Assembly (NCBI GenBank): GCA_946122785.1
Contig: CAMGYJ010000005.1
Location: forward strand, 78,734,547 to 78,798,546
DNA: 64,000 nt
DNA from: Linum tenue
Taxonomy: Eukaryota > Streptophyta > Magnoliopsida > Malpighiales > Linaceae
Reading direction: 5' to 3'
The notes under the pieces are model-generated. The model searched no databases. It was not told the origin of the DNA and worked only from the letters and a program-made list of their open reading frames with translations. Position 1 is the first letter of the stretch, and each line of letters starts with the position of its first letter. Position numbers and translations under genes: made by a program. Below, one piece after another: positions 21,951-33,040 of this stretch.

Positions 21951-23015
21951 GAAGTTTTAAATAAGTCAGGTCGCGAGACCTCTAACTTAGGTTATTCTGT
22001 TAAACCTGGATCTTTGAATTTTCTGATCATGTGTGAGTTGCATTGAGGCAAAAATGTCCCAGTCATCTTTCTTGCCTAGTGATACTGCTTACAATGATCC
22101 ATTTGACTTAGTTCACACTGATTTGTGGGGGCCCTCATCTGTTACGTCTCGCCTGGGTTTTGCTACTTCGCCTTGTTCATCGATCATGCAATGCGGCACA
22201 CGTGGATTTATTTCTTGCGACGCAAGTCCGAGCTAGTCACCCATGCACAACACTTTATGAAAATGGTGCAGACACAGTTTCATAAGACGGTGAAGATTGT
22301 TCGTTCGGATCATGGAAGGGAATTAAGCTCACACCCTCTACATGAGTTCTATGCGTCCCATGGGATACTTAATCAACAATCATGTTCATGTGTCTCGCAA
22401 CAAAATGGGCTCGTCAAGCGGAAGAATCGACATGTTCTGGAACTAACTCGGGCAATCTTGTTTCATTCCTGCGTACCTACTGGTTTTTGGGTCGAAGCAG
22501 TGCACACTGTTGTTTATCTCATAAACCGGCAAGTGTCCTCTATCCTTGGCAATCAATCCCCTTATCATGCCCTCTTTCATCGCACTCCGAACTACTCTTT
22601 CCTCCGATTTTTTGGCTGTCTTTGTTTCGTCTTACTCCCGAAGCGTGATCGTCATAAGTTAGCTCCGAAAATAGTTCGGTGTGTTTTTCTTGACTATGAT
22701 GATGAGCATAAGGGCTACCTATGCTATGATACAGAACAACGTCGTATGCACATTGCATACCATGTTATGTTTCTTGAACAGGTGATGCATTATTCCCTCG
22801 CTAAGGAGACCCCAGCAGCTTTCCTTGATTTTCTTAGGCCTGTGCATCATATGGAACCGCCGCCTACTGTCATCTATCCACCAGCGAATGATCCCGCTGG
22901 TCATGATCCTGGCACCTCTCCGCCGCTCACTCCGGTTCTAGCTCGTCCACTCAGACTTCCTCTCCTCATGGTACATGCTCGCAACTCTCTCCGCTTCCTT
23001 TTTCGCTTGGCCTGA
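21951..23015 (+). pseudogene. Integrase region of the copia element
   Basis: The pre-integrase and core are split between frames: DPFDLVHTDLWGPSS (first catalytic D), then 22125-23015 with KIVRSDHGRELSS (second D), QNGLVKRKNRHVLE (catalytic E position changed), and the copia C-terminal module FFGCLCFVLLPKRDRHKLAPK with CVFLDYDDEHKGYLCYD. Pseudogenised by a frameshift near 22120-22200. Confidence 0.8.
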
Positions 23016-24689
23016 GTTCTAGCTCGGCTGGCAGCTCGAGCGCTTCTTCGTCTACGGGCTGTGGGGACTCATTAGAATCCAGGGGAGGCATGGACAATAT
23101 TCTGCCGAGTCCACCACCCTTGCCTCGCCGGTCTGATCGAGTCAATAGAGGAGCTCCGCTAGTTAAGCTTTTGGATTATGTGGGCTATTCGGCAGATGCC
23201 ATACCAATTCCCACTTACTACAGGTTCGCACAAGGTCATCCGGAGTGGGATGAGGCGATGCAAGTGGAGACAGATGGTGTTGGAAGCAAACAATACGTGG
23301 GAATTAGTTCCCAGAACTCCGGAGATGTAAGTTATTGGATTCAAGTGGGTGTATAATGTGAAAGTCAAACTTGATGGCACTCTAGAACGCTTCAAGACTA
23401 GAGTGGTAGCTCAAGGATTTCGACAAGAGTTCGGCATTGATTACGACAAGACCTTCGCTCCCGTCGCAAAAATGCCAAGGGTACGCACTCTTTTGGCACT
23501 CGCAGCAATGAAGGGATAGTCATTAATACAGTTCGATGTGAGGAACGCTTTTATTCACGGTGATCTAAAGGAAACAATTTACATGGAGCCACCTCTAGGG
23601 TATAAGAAAGCAGGACCGAACATGGTATGTAAGCTGGTTATATCTCTTTATGGCCTGAAACAAGCTCCTCGGGCTTGGTTCGAAAAATTTCATGGAACTA
23701 TTATGCAGAATGGTTTTCAACAAAGTCATAGTGATCCCTCATTGTTTGTTCGGTAAACTATCAAAGGGATGACTGCTCTGCTGCTTTAGGTTGACGACAT
23801 GATAGTTACAGGAGATGATAGAGACGAAATCCATGAGCTAACAAGAACTCTCCATCAAGCGTTCAATCTGAAAGAACTAGGTGAGGTTGCTTACTTTCTG
23901 GGTTTAAAAGTCCGGCGCACAGCTCAGGGACTTTTTGTGTGTCAAAAGCAGTCAGATCTGCTAGCTTTAACACAGTTTGAAGATTGCAGGCCGTGTTCCA
24001 CACCCATGGAACAAAACCTGAAGTTGAGCAAAGATGACGGAGACTTGTTAGACAATCAGTCTTTCTATAGAAGTGAGGTGGGTAGCCTGATATATCTCAC
24101 TCGCACTCGGCCGAATACCTCGTATGTTGTGCAGCTCGTGACCCAGTTTCTGGGAGTAGCTACGACAACACATTTGGACGCGGTAAACAGATTACTGCGA
24201 TATCTCCGTCATACAAGTGATGTGGGACTATTCTTTCCAGCAGGAGGAGAACCGAACAATGAAGCCTTTGCCGATGCCGATTATGCAGGATGTTTGGATA
24301 TCAGGCGCTCAACATTTGGCTTATGCATAAAGTTTGGGAATTCGTTTGTTTCCTGGAGATGCATGAAGCAAGATCGAGTCTCTAAGTCTTCAACAGAAGC
24401 AGAATATCGCTCTATGTCAGAGGTAAGCTCAGAGATGGTCTGGTTACATAGACTGATTGCGGAATTGGGAGTATCGTGTCTTAGTCCTATGGTGATTAAG
24501 GGAGACAACACCAGTTCAATACAAATTGCATTGAATCCTGTCTTGCATGATCGGACCAAGCACATAGAAGTGCATGTTCACTATATTCGGCAACTGGTAG
24601 CAGAAGGGACAGTTCATCTTCGGTACTTGAGAACGGACGAGCAGCCGGCTGATGTGTTGACAAAGGTTATGTCATCAAGCAGGTACTAG
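23016..24689 (+). pseudogene. Reverse transcriptase and RNase H region of the copia element
   Basis: RT pieces: QGFRQEFGIDYDKTFAPVAK near 23412, QFDVRNAFIHGDL near 23530, SLYGLKQAPRAWFEKF, a stop, then the catalytic VDDMIVTGDD at about 23790. 23799-24689 is open to the end and includes FADADYAGCLDIRRSTFG, SWRCMKQDRVSKSSTEAEYR, HIEVHVHYIRQLV and the C-terminal DEQPADVLTK of copia RNase H. In-frame stops at about 23518 and 23755 kill the RT. Confidence 0.85.
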
Positions 24690-24739
24690 TATCTTTCTTC
24701 CAAATTGATGTTAAGACCCAACATCAATTTGAGGAAGGA

Positions 24740-24840
24740 TGTTAATTATATGAGAACTTTATTGTAATAGTCTTCGTATAGGTTATGTAGCTAGGGTTTG
24801 ATGTGATCAAACCTATATAAACTATTGTGCCTGCACCGAA
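24740..24840 (+). repeat. 3' LTR of the copia element, truncated
   Basis: Begins TGTTAATTATATGAG directly after the polypurine tract TTTGAGGAAGGA. Homologous to 20049-20150. It stops short where block-1 flank (tatgctcactat) resumes. Confidence 0.72.
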
Positions 24841-25110
24841 GAAGTCAATATATGCTCACTATAGTCAAACAACAATTTGTCTTTTCTTTTTCTTCTTCCT
24901 TACCTGGAGAATGAGTGTCTTTAACGAAAACAAGAAAAACAAAACTGACCAATTCATAATCACCGACGGCCGCTTTTGGGGGTTTTTCTTCTTAATATAA
25001 TCACCACTTGAAAATGGGTTTAAAGGCATTACCAGAAATCCTTTAGATATATAATATACGTAGCCTAATCTTACCCTCCCTTTATCAATCTCAATTGAAG
25101 GATCTTAATC

Positions 25111-26673
25111 ATGTCGACGACGAAGGAAACCGTCAGCGTGACCGGCGCCGGAGGATTCTTAGGCTCTTGGGTTGTTCACAACCTACTCTCCAAAAACTAT
25201 CTGGTCCGTGGCACCGTCAGAGACCCCTGTAAGTTTTTCCTTTCCATATTTCTCCGATCAAAAGTCTCCCCGGCGGTGCTGACTTTTTTAAAATTGCCAA
25301 CTTCCTCTTTTTAAGTGGATGCAAAGAATGCCCACTTAAAGCAACTCCCCCACGCATCCACGCATCTGGAGCTCGTGAAGGCCGAATTACTGGACTACCC
25401 TTCTCTGCTTTCTGCAATTCAAGGCTGCTCCGGCGTCTTCCATGTCGCTAGTCCTGTTCCCTCTTCCGTCGTACTGAATCCACAGACTAGTGTATATATC
25501 CTATACTCCTAACAAACTGAACTTGAAGCACTCGAAAATTTTCCTTGATCTCAACGAAAGTGAATTTAAAAAAAAAAAAGGTTTTGTTTTCCAGGTTGAG
25601 ATCATCGAGCCAGCAGTGACTGACTCTGACTGGAACCCTAAATGTTCTTAAAGCCTGCATTGAGACGAAGGTGAAGCGAGTGGTGGTTGTTTCTACTGGT
25701 GTTGCTGTCATCATGAACCCTGCCTGGCCCAGCGGTCGACCCATGGACGAGTCTTGCTGGTCCGATGCGGAATATTGCAGAGCTACTGAGGTGTGAACGA
25801 TATTGTTTATCGATGCGGTTATTGGTATTAGTTTTCCCCCTCCCTTATTGGTTAATTCCTAACCATCATATTGATTAGTGGTTAAGCGAAACTGATGAAC
25901 CGATTAGTATCATATCCAAAATTGTAATTTTTTTCCTGTTGATGTTGATTATCTACAGAGATGGTATCAAGTTTCCAAGACAGAAGCAGAGAGCCAGGCA
26001 ATTGAGTACGGGAAAGCCACTGGACTCGATTTAGTAACCGTTTGTCCCAATCTCATCATGGGCCCTGTTATTCAGCCAACGAGGAACGCAAGCACCTTGG
26101 TTCTCTCCATGGCTTTGAAAGGTAGCGCGGTTGTTATCCCGTGATAATTTTGGAAAGATGTCACAAAGGATTTCCCTTTCGTTCATCATTCTTGCTACTG
26201 TAATTGCAGAAGGAGGTCAGGACTCTGTGGAGAACAAGCATTGGATGGTTGTGGATGTGCGTGATGTAGCCGAAGATTTGGCCTTGGTGTATGAGAAACC
26301 CGAGACGCAGGGGAGGTACATATGCTCGGCTCATTCGGTTCGTGTTAAGGACATGGTTGAGGTGATGACGGAGAAATACCCTGACTACAATCGTCACAAG
26401 AAGTAAGCTTCCTTATATGAAACTATAAATCGCGGTTCGGTGCTCATGCATACACTTGTTCCCAGTTTGATTTGGTTTGGAAAGAGCATGGTTCAAATTG
26501 CAGTTTGAAACGTTTTTTTCTTTTCTTTTTTTGGCAGCTTTATTGAGGAGGGACAGGAAAAGAAAGAAACCAGCTCGAAAAAATTTCAGAGACTAGGTTG
26601 GAGTTACCGTGCACTACAAGAAACTCTTGTGGAATCTGTGGAGAGCTGTAAGAAGGCAGGCTTCTTGGACTAG
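25111..26673 (+). pseudogene. Reductase gene A: cinnamoyl-CoA reductase-like, disrupted
   Basis: Six-exon short-chain dehydrogenase (SDR108E, CCR-like) gene, first of four copies. Exons: 25111-25228, 25316-25485, 25595-25790, 25959-26121, 26210-26402, 26538-26673. The NAD(P)-binding motif [11 protein letters not shown] and catalytic WYQVSK (Tyr and Lys kept) are present. Two lesions are visible. Exon 3 is 10 bp longer than in the other copies because of a small tandem duplication (gactctgact at about 25620), which shifts the frame to a stop within ten codons. The intron-2 donor reads CAG|AC where the other copies have CAG|GC or CAG|GT. The closest copy is gene C. Probably a recent pseudogene; transcription cannot be judged. 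Confidence 0.85.
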
Positions 26674-26948
26674 ATGCCTGGATGGGAGGCATTGGTGATT
26701 AGAAATTTGTCCAAAGCTATGAAGTTAAATTGATTTCTTCAGAGAGTTGCAAATCAAAGTGGAAGTTTATTTCAAGATACTGCTCTCTATTAATCGCAAA
26801 TGAACATCCACCATTGAATCATGCTTTTGTTTGAAAGATTTCTAAAGATGTGTCATCCACTGTATTGGTTTGAGCCGTCGAAAACATGAAATTTTGATTT
26901 AATTGTATGATGAATCAAAAATTTTGATACGGAGAGTCTGGTGTAGTG
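26674..26948 (+). other. 3' flank of gene A
   Basis: Matches the 3' flank of gene C (40378-40690) up to about 26847, then a 3.5-kb stretch absent from block 2 begins. Confidence 0.6.
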
Positions 26949-26960
26949 ACTATAGATGTT

Positions 26961-29108
26961 TTTTTTTTTTTTGCCATAGGTATCCCACAAGTTGGGAGAG
27001 AGCAAGATACGAAATATAAATACAAAACCTTTGCAGGTCAAATCACAAAAGATAAATAAGGAAGAAACGTCGGTGATCCAACGATAAGAGGGCTTTTTTT
27101 GCCACGATATGGGCAGCCCTAATATACCTACACATTAACCAGAATCCATGTATTTGCTTCAACCCTTTTCAGGCGGAAGTGATGGACCAAACTCCTGTGG
27201 TTGTCAAGTTACCAGAAAGCAGCAATTCCCTGCAATTGCAAGTATAACAACAAAATATCCGCGGAGCAAAAACACGAATGAAATTAAATAACTAAGGATA
27301 CAAATTCAAGATACCCACACGTTGACTCCCCATCGAAACCATAAAGTCCATATGTCTTTGTCATGACGCTTACACCCCACCTTTACAAGTTGAAGTTGTG
27401 CGAGATGAATTCGATAAGCAGCTTCACCTGCAAAACAAACAAATGCAAAAGGCAGACCAAGCCAGCAAACAAATACAACGTGCCACAAGCAATTTCCTGC
27501 AAAATAACCAACTTAGTAAAAGTAGACAGGCCCAAGTAGCCAATGCATATATAATTAATCTCGCCAAAAGGCCCAAAACCACATAGGCTTTTGCTTTACC
27601 AATCACTGCCAAAAACTTCCAAACATACTACACCACGGCCAAGCTTTTCTTCGACAAGCAGAAAATAATCAATCATAAAAATGAATTTAAACAAAAATAA
27701 AATATTCAAGCGTAAGTCTCTATAAAGCACATTTGTCGACATAAGCTGCTTTAGGATAAACATTACGTTATTGTATTTAATTAAATAAAAAAGAGTAGTT
27801 GTTAATTAACCTTGTTAAATTAATGAAGCTTTAGAAATGTAATAATTATTTCCACCAAGCAATAACGATGGAAAAAGGTAAGAATTAGAACCTGCATCAA
27901 TGAATAAACATAATAGGCTAAGCAACCAGTACAAATCATGGCCATTTAAGAAATTCCAATTTAAACAGTCACAGCAACAAACATGATTGCAAGGATGTCA
28001 ATTCCTTCCCCTCCCATACCTATATTCAAATACAATAGCTTTATCCTGAGTAGAGCATGGGTTTCTGTTCTTATAAGATAGAAAGATAGAGTTATGAGTG
28101 ATTGAAAGTTATTGCTACCCATCCCCATAATAACTCGTCGAATGAAATGAAACCCATTCCACTCGTAATTTAATTAATCAGTTAATCGGTGCTAAGCACG
28201 CGACGGGGAGAAGAGTAATCGGCGGCGGCACTGCTGGGAGTAGTATCAATAAGCAAGTAACCCAAATGCAGTAATTCTCAATCTCAGATTATGGATTTGA
28301 TTATACATTAGAGTAGAATAAGCTCCACTTAGAGAAAGAGATGGAGCATAATATCAAGGAAAGTCTAGGATAGCAGCTCCAGGAACTTCTGATACCAATT
28401 TATTTAGGCAGAACAGAATAGCATGTTGATATTCAATCCTTTGGACAACATTAACATTCTGAAGACACAATGGTAAATTTCGAAACTAAGATGGACAGGA
28501 TAAGATCTGGACTGTATTAAAACGTACAGTTCTAGGCCAGAAGGCCATAATGCCGCATGACGCTGGCTATTCCAAATTGGGATCTAGGTGATTGTAAGAA
28601 GACGAGAACCTTTTCAGGAGAGTTTGAAAAGACTGTACGTGTTAGAATACCCGGGGATGCCCAAATGTTGTCCCGATCGAAAGGGATGACAAGCTACCGT
28701 ACGTTGATTATCGTTTCGGAAATGGACGCAACGCAATAGGGGAAATGTTAGAGAAGAAGCAGCGGTGGAAGGTGGACGGCGTTGGATCTGATGCGGCTAC
28801 GACGGCGATAGCGAGACTCACTGGGGCGATTAGATCCGGTCTAATCTGAGATCCACTTCCTAGATGTTAGCTTGGTCGAAACTGGTGGCTAGGCTACCGG
28901 ACGGAATACAGGATCAGAAGAGCTGAAGGGGAAAGCAGGTGGAGCATGGAGGAGATACGGTTGTGGAGACGGGCGATGGATTCCACCAGCAGGTCAGCCT
29001 TACTTTACAGAACCATTTGAGGGTAACGATACAAAGTCGAGTGGCTTGCTTGGCTAACGATGATGAAGAGTGCCCTTACCGCCAGACAGGATTCGAATAG
29101 AGAGAGGA
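26961..29108 (-). mobile_element. Poly(A)-tailed retro-insertion (2.15 kb) without a long ORF, minus strand
   Basis: Flanked by the 12-bp direct repeat ACTATAGATGTT (26949-26960 and 29109-29120). It begins on the plus strand with a T-run (26961-26972), the poly(A) tail of a minus-strand copy. These are marks of LINE-mediated retrotransposition. No frame longer than about 70 codons was found. On the minus strand the 29100-28500 part looks like a GC-richer leader and the 27480-27000 part like a LINE-type 3' UTR. It could be a non-autonomous or deleted LINE, or a retrocopy of a noncoding transcript. Absent from block 2. Confidence 0.65.
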
Positions 29109-29189
29109 ACTATAGATGTTGTTTTAATTTTGAGATAAATGATTATTTTAAATGTTTAGATATAGTGTATGATTGATTCTTTTACAGCC

Positions 29190-30352
29190 TGTTTGGAACC
29201 AATTCCATATGGAAAAGAATTCCATTTCTTATGAGAATCGGAATTCCTGTAGGAATTCATTTTCAAAATTCCTGTTTGGTACAAATCTTAAACTTTTGGA
29301 ATTGATTTATGCTTTTGTGTTCGGAGAAGATGGAAATGAATTCTTATAAACACTTTTACGATAATGTCCTTATAAGCTTTTTACTTATATGAACAAGTGT
29401 CTACTAAACAATACTATATTGGTGGTGTGATTAAAAAACTGTTGATCGAAATCCAAGCTGATATATAATTTTATCGGTATGAAATGATTGAATCTCGATA
29501 TATAATCATAAATATCATAGTTAGTAAAATATGATAGGGTAATTTATATATAAAATACGTACTGGCATTTTACGTCATCTCTAAACTAATGGTACTTTAA
29601 TAGTACTTCAATAGTTATAAAATATAAGAATTAATTATTTTAAAAATAAATAAATATATACATAATACTTAAGTTTGCAATTTAATTCATTAAATATAGA
29701 TATTAAATGTGTTATGAAGGTTTTATACGTGTTTACTACGGGAGGCGTAAAATGAACCAAAAAAAAAAACAAAATGGCCTAATAATAATATGGATACGAA
29801 AGTTTTAAACGGATAAAATATGTACTAGTATATATACGTGTATTAAACAAAATATTTAATTCGATGTTGGAAGTTTCATACAAAATAAATTCTAAGTATG
29901 CAATTTATGCTCTAACAAAACCACAAACAAGTAAAAAGAATATACAATATAATACGAACCATCTAACAAATCTAGAATACATAGCTAACAAACCAAAAAA
30001 AGAAAATATGAGCAGATCATAAAAAAGGGAATTTTTTTTATTCATCTTGTATTTTCACACGCTCATAGACAAAAAAAAAATTAAAAGATTATTTGACAAA
30101 GCCAGAAAGAAAAAATTGCACAAAAAACATAGAGCAACATCTAGGGCCGTTTCAGGAAAATGAATGGTTAAAAGGAAGTGGGTCCCACTATTTCCAAAGA
30201 ATTGGAGGAAGTCCGACCATATTTGATCGGAATTGTAATTCCGAAGTTTCGGGGGTCAAGAATTCCATTTCCAACATAACCTTTGATTCCAAACATAGGA
30301 ATTGATGCACTTTAGGGAATTCCATTTCCTACAAAATTGTTCATTCCAAACA
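29190..30352. mobile_element. Candidate MITE-like element with CTGTTTGGAA inverted ends
   Basis: Left end CCTGTTTGGAACC with AATTCC words following; right end GTTCATTCCAAACAG. Both ends are rich in GGAATTCC. The interior is AT-rich and noncoding. The block-2 sequence lacks it: the shared flank resumes at ggatttcta, 30355. No clear target-site duplication was found. Confidence 0.55.
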
Positions 30353-30879
30353 GTATGGATTTCTACTTTGTCAACCAGTCTCACGCTTTTCAATGTTTTA
30401 ATGGGGTAGACTCTACCTTCATAAGAAAATGATTTCAATGTTTTAATGTGATAAACTCGAACTTGAAATCCGGAGTGCAAGGGGACGTCTGGTAAGCAAT
30501 ATTTTGGTCGGACCGGAAATATTAGATAAGTATCCCAAAATGATAAGTGATTAGCATATGAAATATTTGGTATAACCTCCGGTGTGATTTCACAATCATT
30601 GCTAGTAAGGCATTACACAAATGACAATCCTAAATGGGATTGTTTGGATGAATCAATTAAAAAATGAGGAAAAAAAATTGGTCAGTTGTGTCATTATATA
30701 AAACGAGTTAATCGAAACGAGTCAATTCGAATTACATGCACCATCCTAGACGATTGAAATTGATGCAAAACCGATCAATTCGAATTTTTTCGGGTCAAAT
30801 AAATCCATCCAAATTTTCTGCTTACAAACGAGTGAATCTGCTTCAAATATCCTAAAACAAGACAATTAGATCAAATTTA

Positions 30880-31206
30880 TCCGTTAGAACTTCTACGCCA
30901 AATCAATTTGTGCTTGACCAACATTTTTTTTTTTTTTTTTGTAAAAGCACTGCCTTCGCAGCGACCCACGTCAGCACTTGCGTCGTCAATAATGAGAACA
31001 CCGGTCGCACTTGGCGTCAAGGATTTCGCCTTAATGCCACTTGGGGATGGCGGCTGATTCTGATTCAGGACAGAACAGCATTCGGTGCCAGGTTCCCACC
31101 ACCAACCATCTATAATGCCAGCTTTCAAAATGGGTTTTCAAAAGCTACAGGTAACTCTTAGACATTAACCCTATCCTTCCTCCTCGCACGCTCTCAGTCC
31201 TATCTA
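30880..31206 (+). promoter_or_regulatory. Upstream region of gene B, conserved upstream of gene D
   Basis: 30950-31200 matches 41125-41389 closely (CTGCC..CGACCCACGTCAGC, then an AATGAGAACAC stretch), more than the surrounding intergenic DNA. The shared CCACGTCAGC carries an ACGT core of the kind bound by bZIP factors. Promoter function is inferred from position and conservation. Confidence 0.45.
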
Positions 31207-32766
31207 ATGTCGACGGCGAAGGGAACTGTATGCGTGACCGGCGCCGGAGGTTTCTTGGGCTCCTGGGTTGTTCATCTCCTCCTCTCCAAGAACTATCTAG
31301 TCCGAGGCACCGTCAGAGATCCCTGTAAGTTCAACCATAAAAAAAACCCCAAATTAGGTTCATCAAACACATCTTCAATTACTTCAACTTGATCAGTAAT
31401 GGCTTTTGAATTTGAATGTTGCAGTGGATGAGAAATATGCCCACTTGAATCAGCTCCCGAACGCATCCTCGAATCTGAAGCTCGTGAAGGCCGATTTACT
31501 CGATTACCCATCCCTGTTCTCTGCAATTCAAGGCTGCTCGGGAGTTTTCCATGTCGCCAGCCCTCTTCCCTCTTCCCCTGTGGCAAACCCTCAGGCCAGT
31601 TCCCTATTTCTTCTCTCCCTGATTCTGGGTTCTTCAATTGATTACAATTTACAGCGACCCAGAAACGAAAGGAAACGACTTTCTCACAGAAACTCTGGTT
31701 TTAGGTTGACTTAATCGAGCCAGCGGTGACAGGAACCCTAAATGTTCTGAAAGCATGCCTTGAAGCGAAAGTCGAGCGAGTTGTGGTTGTGTCCTCTGGT
31801 GCTGCTCTTATGATGAACCCTTCCTGGCCCGATACTCGGGCCATGGATGAGTCTTGCTGGTCCGACGTTGAACATTGCAGAGCTATTGAGGTCTGGTTAT
31901 TACTACTCTCCTATGGAGAAAAAGGGATATCGATAAAGCTTTTTTGTCAAATAGTTGGATAAGACCCTATGTTTAGGGTCTCATTGAATTGGTTCATAGT
32001 TAGTAATGGTATGACAAGAACCAAAAAACGGTTGCTTTTGTATCCAAATTCTAATGGGAACCCATGTTAATCTTATACTGTTGGTTGCCTGCAGAATTGG
32101 TACTGTGCCTCCAAGACAGAAGCTGAGAGCAAGGCATTTGAGTTTGGGAAAGCCAATGGACTTGATGTAGTAAGTGCTTGTCCCAATCTCATCTTCGGGC
32201 CAATCCTTCAGCCTACGGCGAATGCAAGCTCCTTGCTTCTCGCCAAGCTTTTGAAAGGTAGCCAGCCATTACTATCCAGTGTGCGAATGTCTAAAACGTG
32301 TTCTGATTACGCTGAGTTTGCTTACATCCATGTAGCAAAGTTGCTTCCAAAGTTGGTTTATGGGTTTTGATCTTTGCTTCGGTTGTGTTACCGCAGCTAG
32401 AACAATAAATGTATTCTCATTCATGAGCTCTGTTTGCCTTCATATGCAGAAGGACATGACTTGGAGGATAATAGGCACCACCGGATTGTGGATGTGCGGG
32501 ATGTAGCTGAAGCATTGGTTCTGGTGTACGAAAAGCCTGAGGCACAAGGGAGATACATCTGCACTTCGCATTCAGTCCATGTTAAGGATATTGTTGATAT
32601 TTTAAAGGACGAGTATCCCAGCTACAACTATCCTAAGAAGTAAGCCCTTCATATCTCAATATTTTGCTTGAATAATCGTGGATAATCCTAGAAGTAGAAA
32701 AACATTAGAATGTTAAACATCAACAAGTTGAGATGGCCGAGTTGGTCTAAGGCGCCAGATTAAGGT

Positions 32767-32799
<33 letters not shown>

Positions 32800-33040
32800 T
32801 CTCAACAAGTGTTTTTGTGCTTCTGCTATCGCAGCTCAATTCGGCATTCTAAGTTGGTTATCTATCTCTCTGCTAATGTAGTCAACAATCTTGTTCGTGA
32901 GTGGCAGCTTTACAGATGGACAGCAGAAGAAAGAAATGAGTTCAGAGAAGTTGCAGAGGCTCGGCTGGAGCTACCGTTCACTGCAAGAAACCCTGGTGGA
33001 CTCTGTGGAGAGTTATAAGAAGGCTGGTTTATTGGACTAG
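31207..33040 (+). CDS. Reductase gene B: cinnamoyl-CoA reductase-like, apparently intact, with a tRNA gene in intron 5
   Basis: Exons: 31207-31324, 31425-31594, 31705-31890, 32095-32257, 32450-32639, 32908-33040. They sum to 960 nt, giving 319 residues with no stop. It is an NAD(P)H-dependent SDR of the CCR/CRL family, expected in the cytosol and acting on a phenylpropanoid aldehyde/CoA ester or similar substrate. Motifs: [11 protein letters not shown] (cofactor fold, residues 9-19), [21 protein letters not shown] (catalytic Ser), NWYCASK (catalytic Tyr/Lys), [15 protein letters not shown], and the ending [25 protein letters not shown]. The motif is NWYCASK, not the NWYCYGK of bona fide lignin CCR, so the substrate is uncertain. 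Intron 2 begins GC (CAG|GCCAGT), a GC-AG intron. Intron 5 holds tRNA-Leu(AAG) in sense orientation. Confidence 0.87.
32727..32806 (+). tRNA. tRNA-Leu (anticodon AAG), inside intron 5 of gene B
   Basis: 80 nt with all parts visible. Acceptor stem GTTGAGA pairs with TCTCAAC. A box TGGCCGAGTTGGTC. Anticodon stem CCAGA/TCTGG around TTAAGGT (anticodon AAG). Leu-type variable arm. T arm GTGGG-TTCAAAT-CCCAC. A TTTTT run at 32812-32816 would stop RNA polymerase III. It has the host gene's orientation. Confidence 0.97.

Larger units (their letters stand above)
20049..24840 (+). mobile_element. Ty1/copia retrotransposon, decayed, inserted in block 1
   Basis: Complete order on the plus strand: 5' LTR, PBS, gag, protease, integrase, RT, RNase H, PPT, 3' LTR. 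The paralogous place in block 2 (near 38430-38505) is free of it, which confirms it as a later insertion. The 3' LTR is only about 100 bp against about 175 bp for the 5' LTR, and I could not define a target-site duplication, so one end may be deleted. Many stops and frameshifts make it non-functional. Confidence 0.88.

Noticed and set aside
30910..31161. 83-codon frame upstream of gene B
   Set aside because: It lies in the conserved promoter/5' region. The equivalent region of gene D does not keep the same frame boundaries, so it is not supported as a protein.
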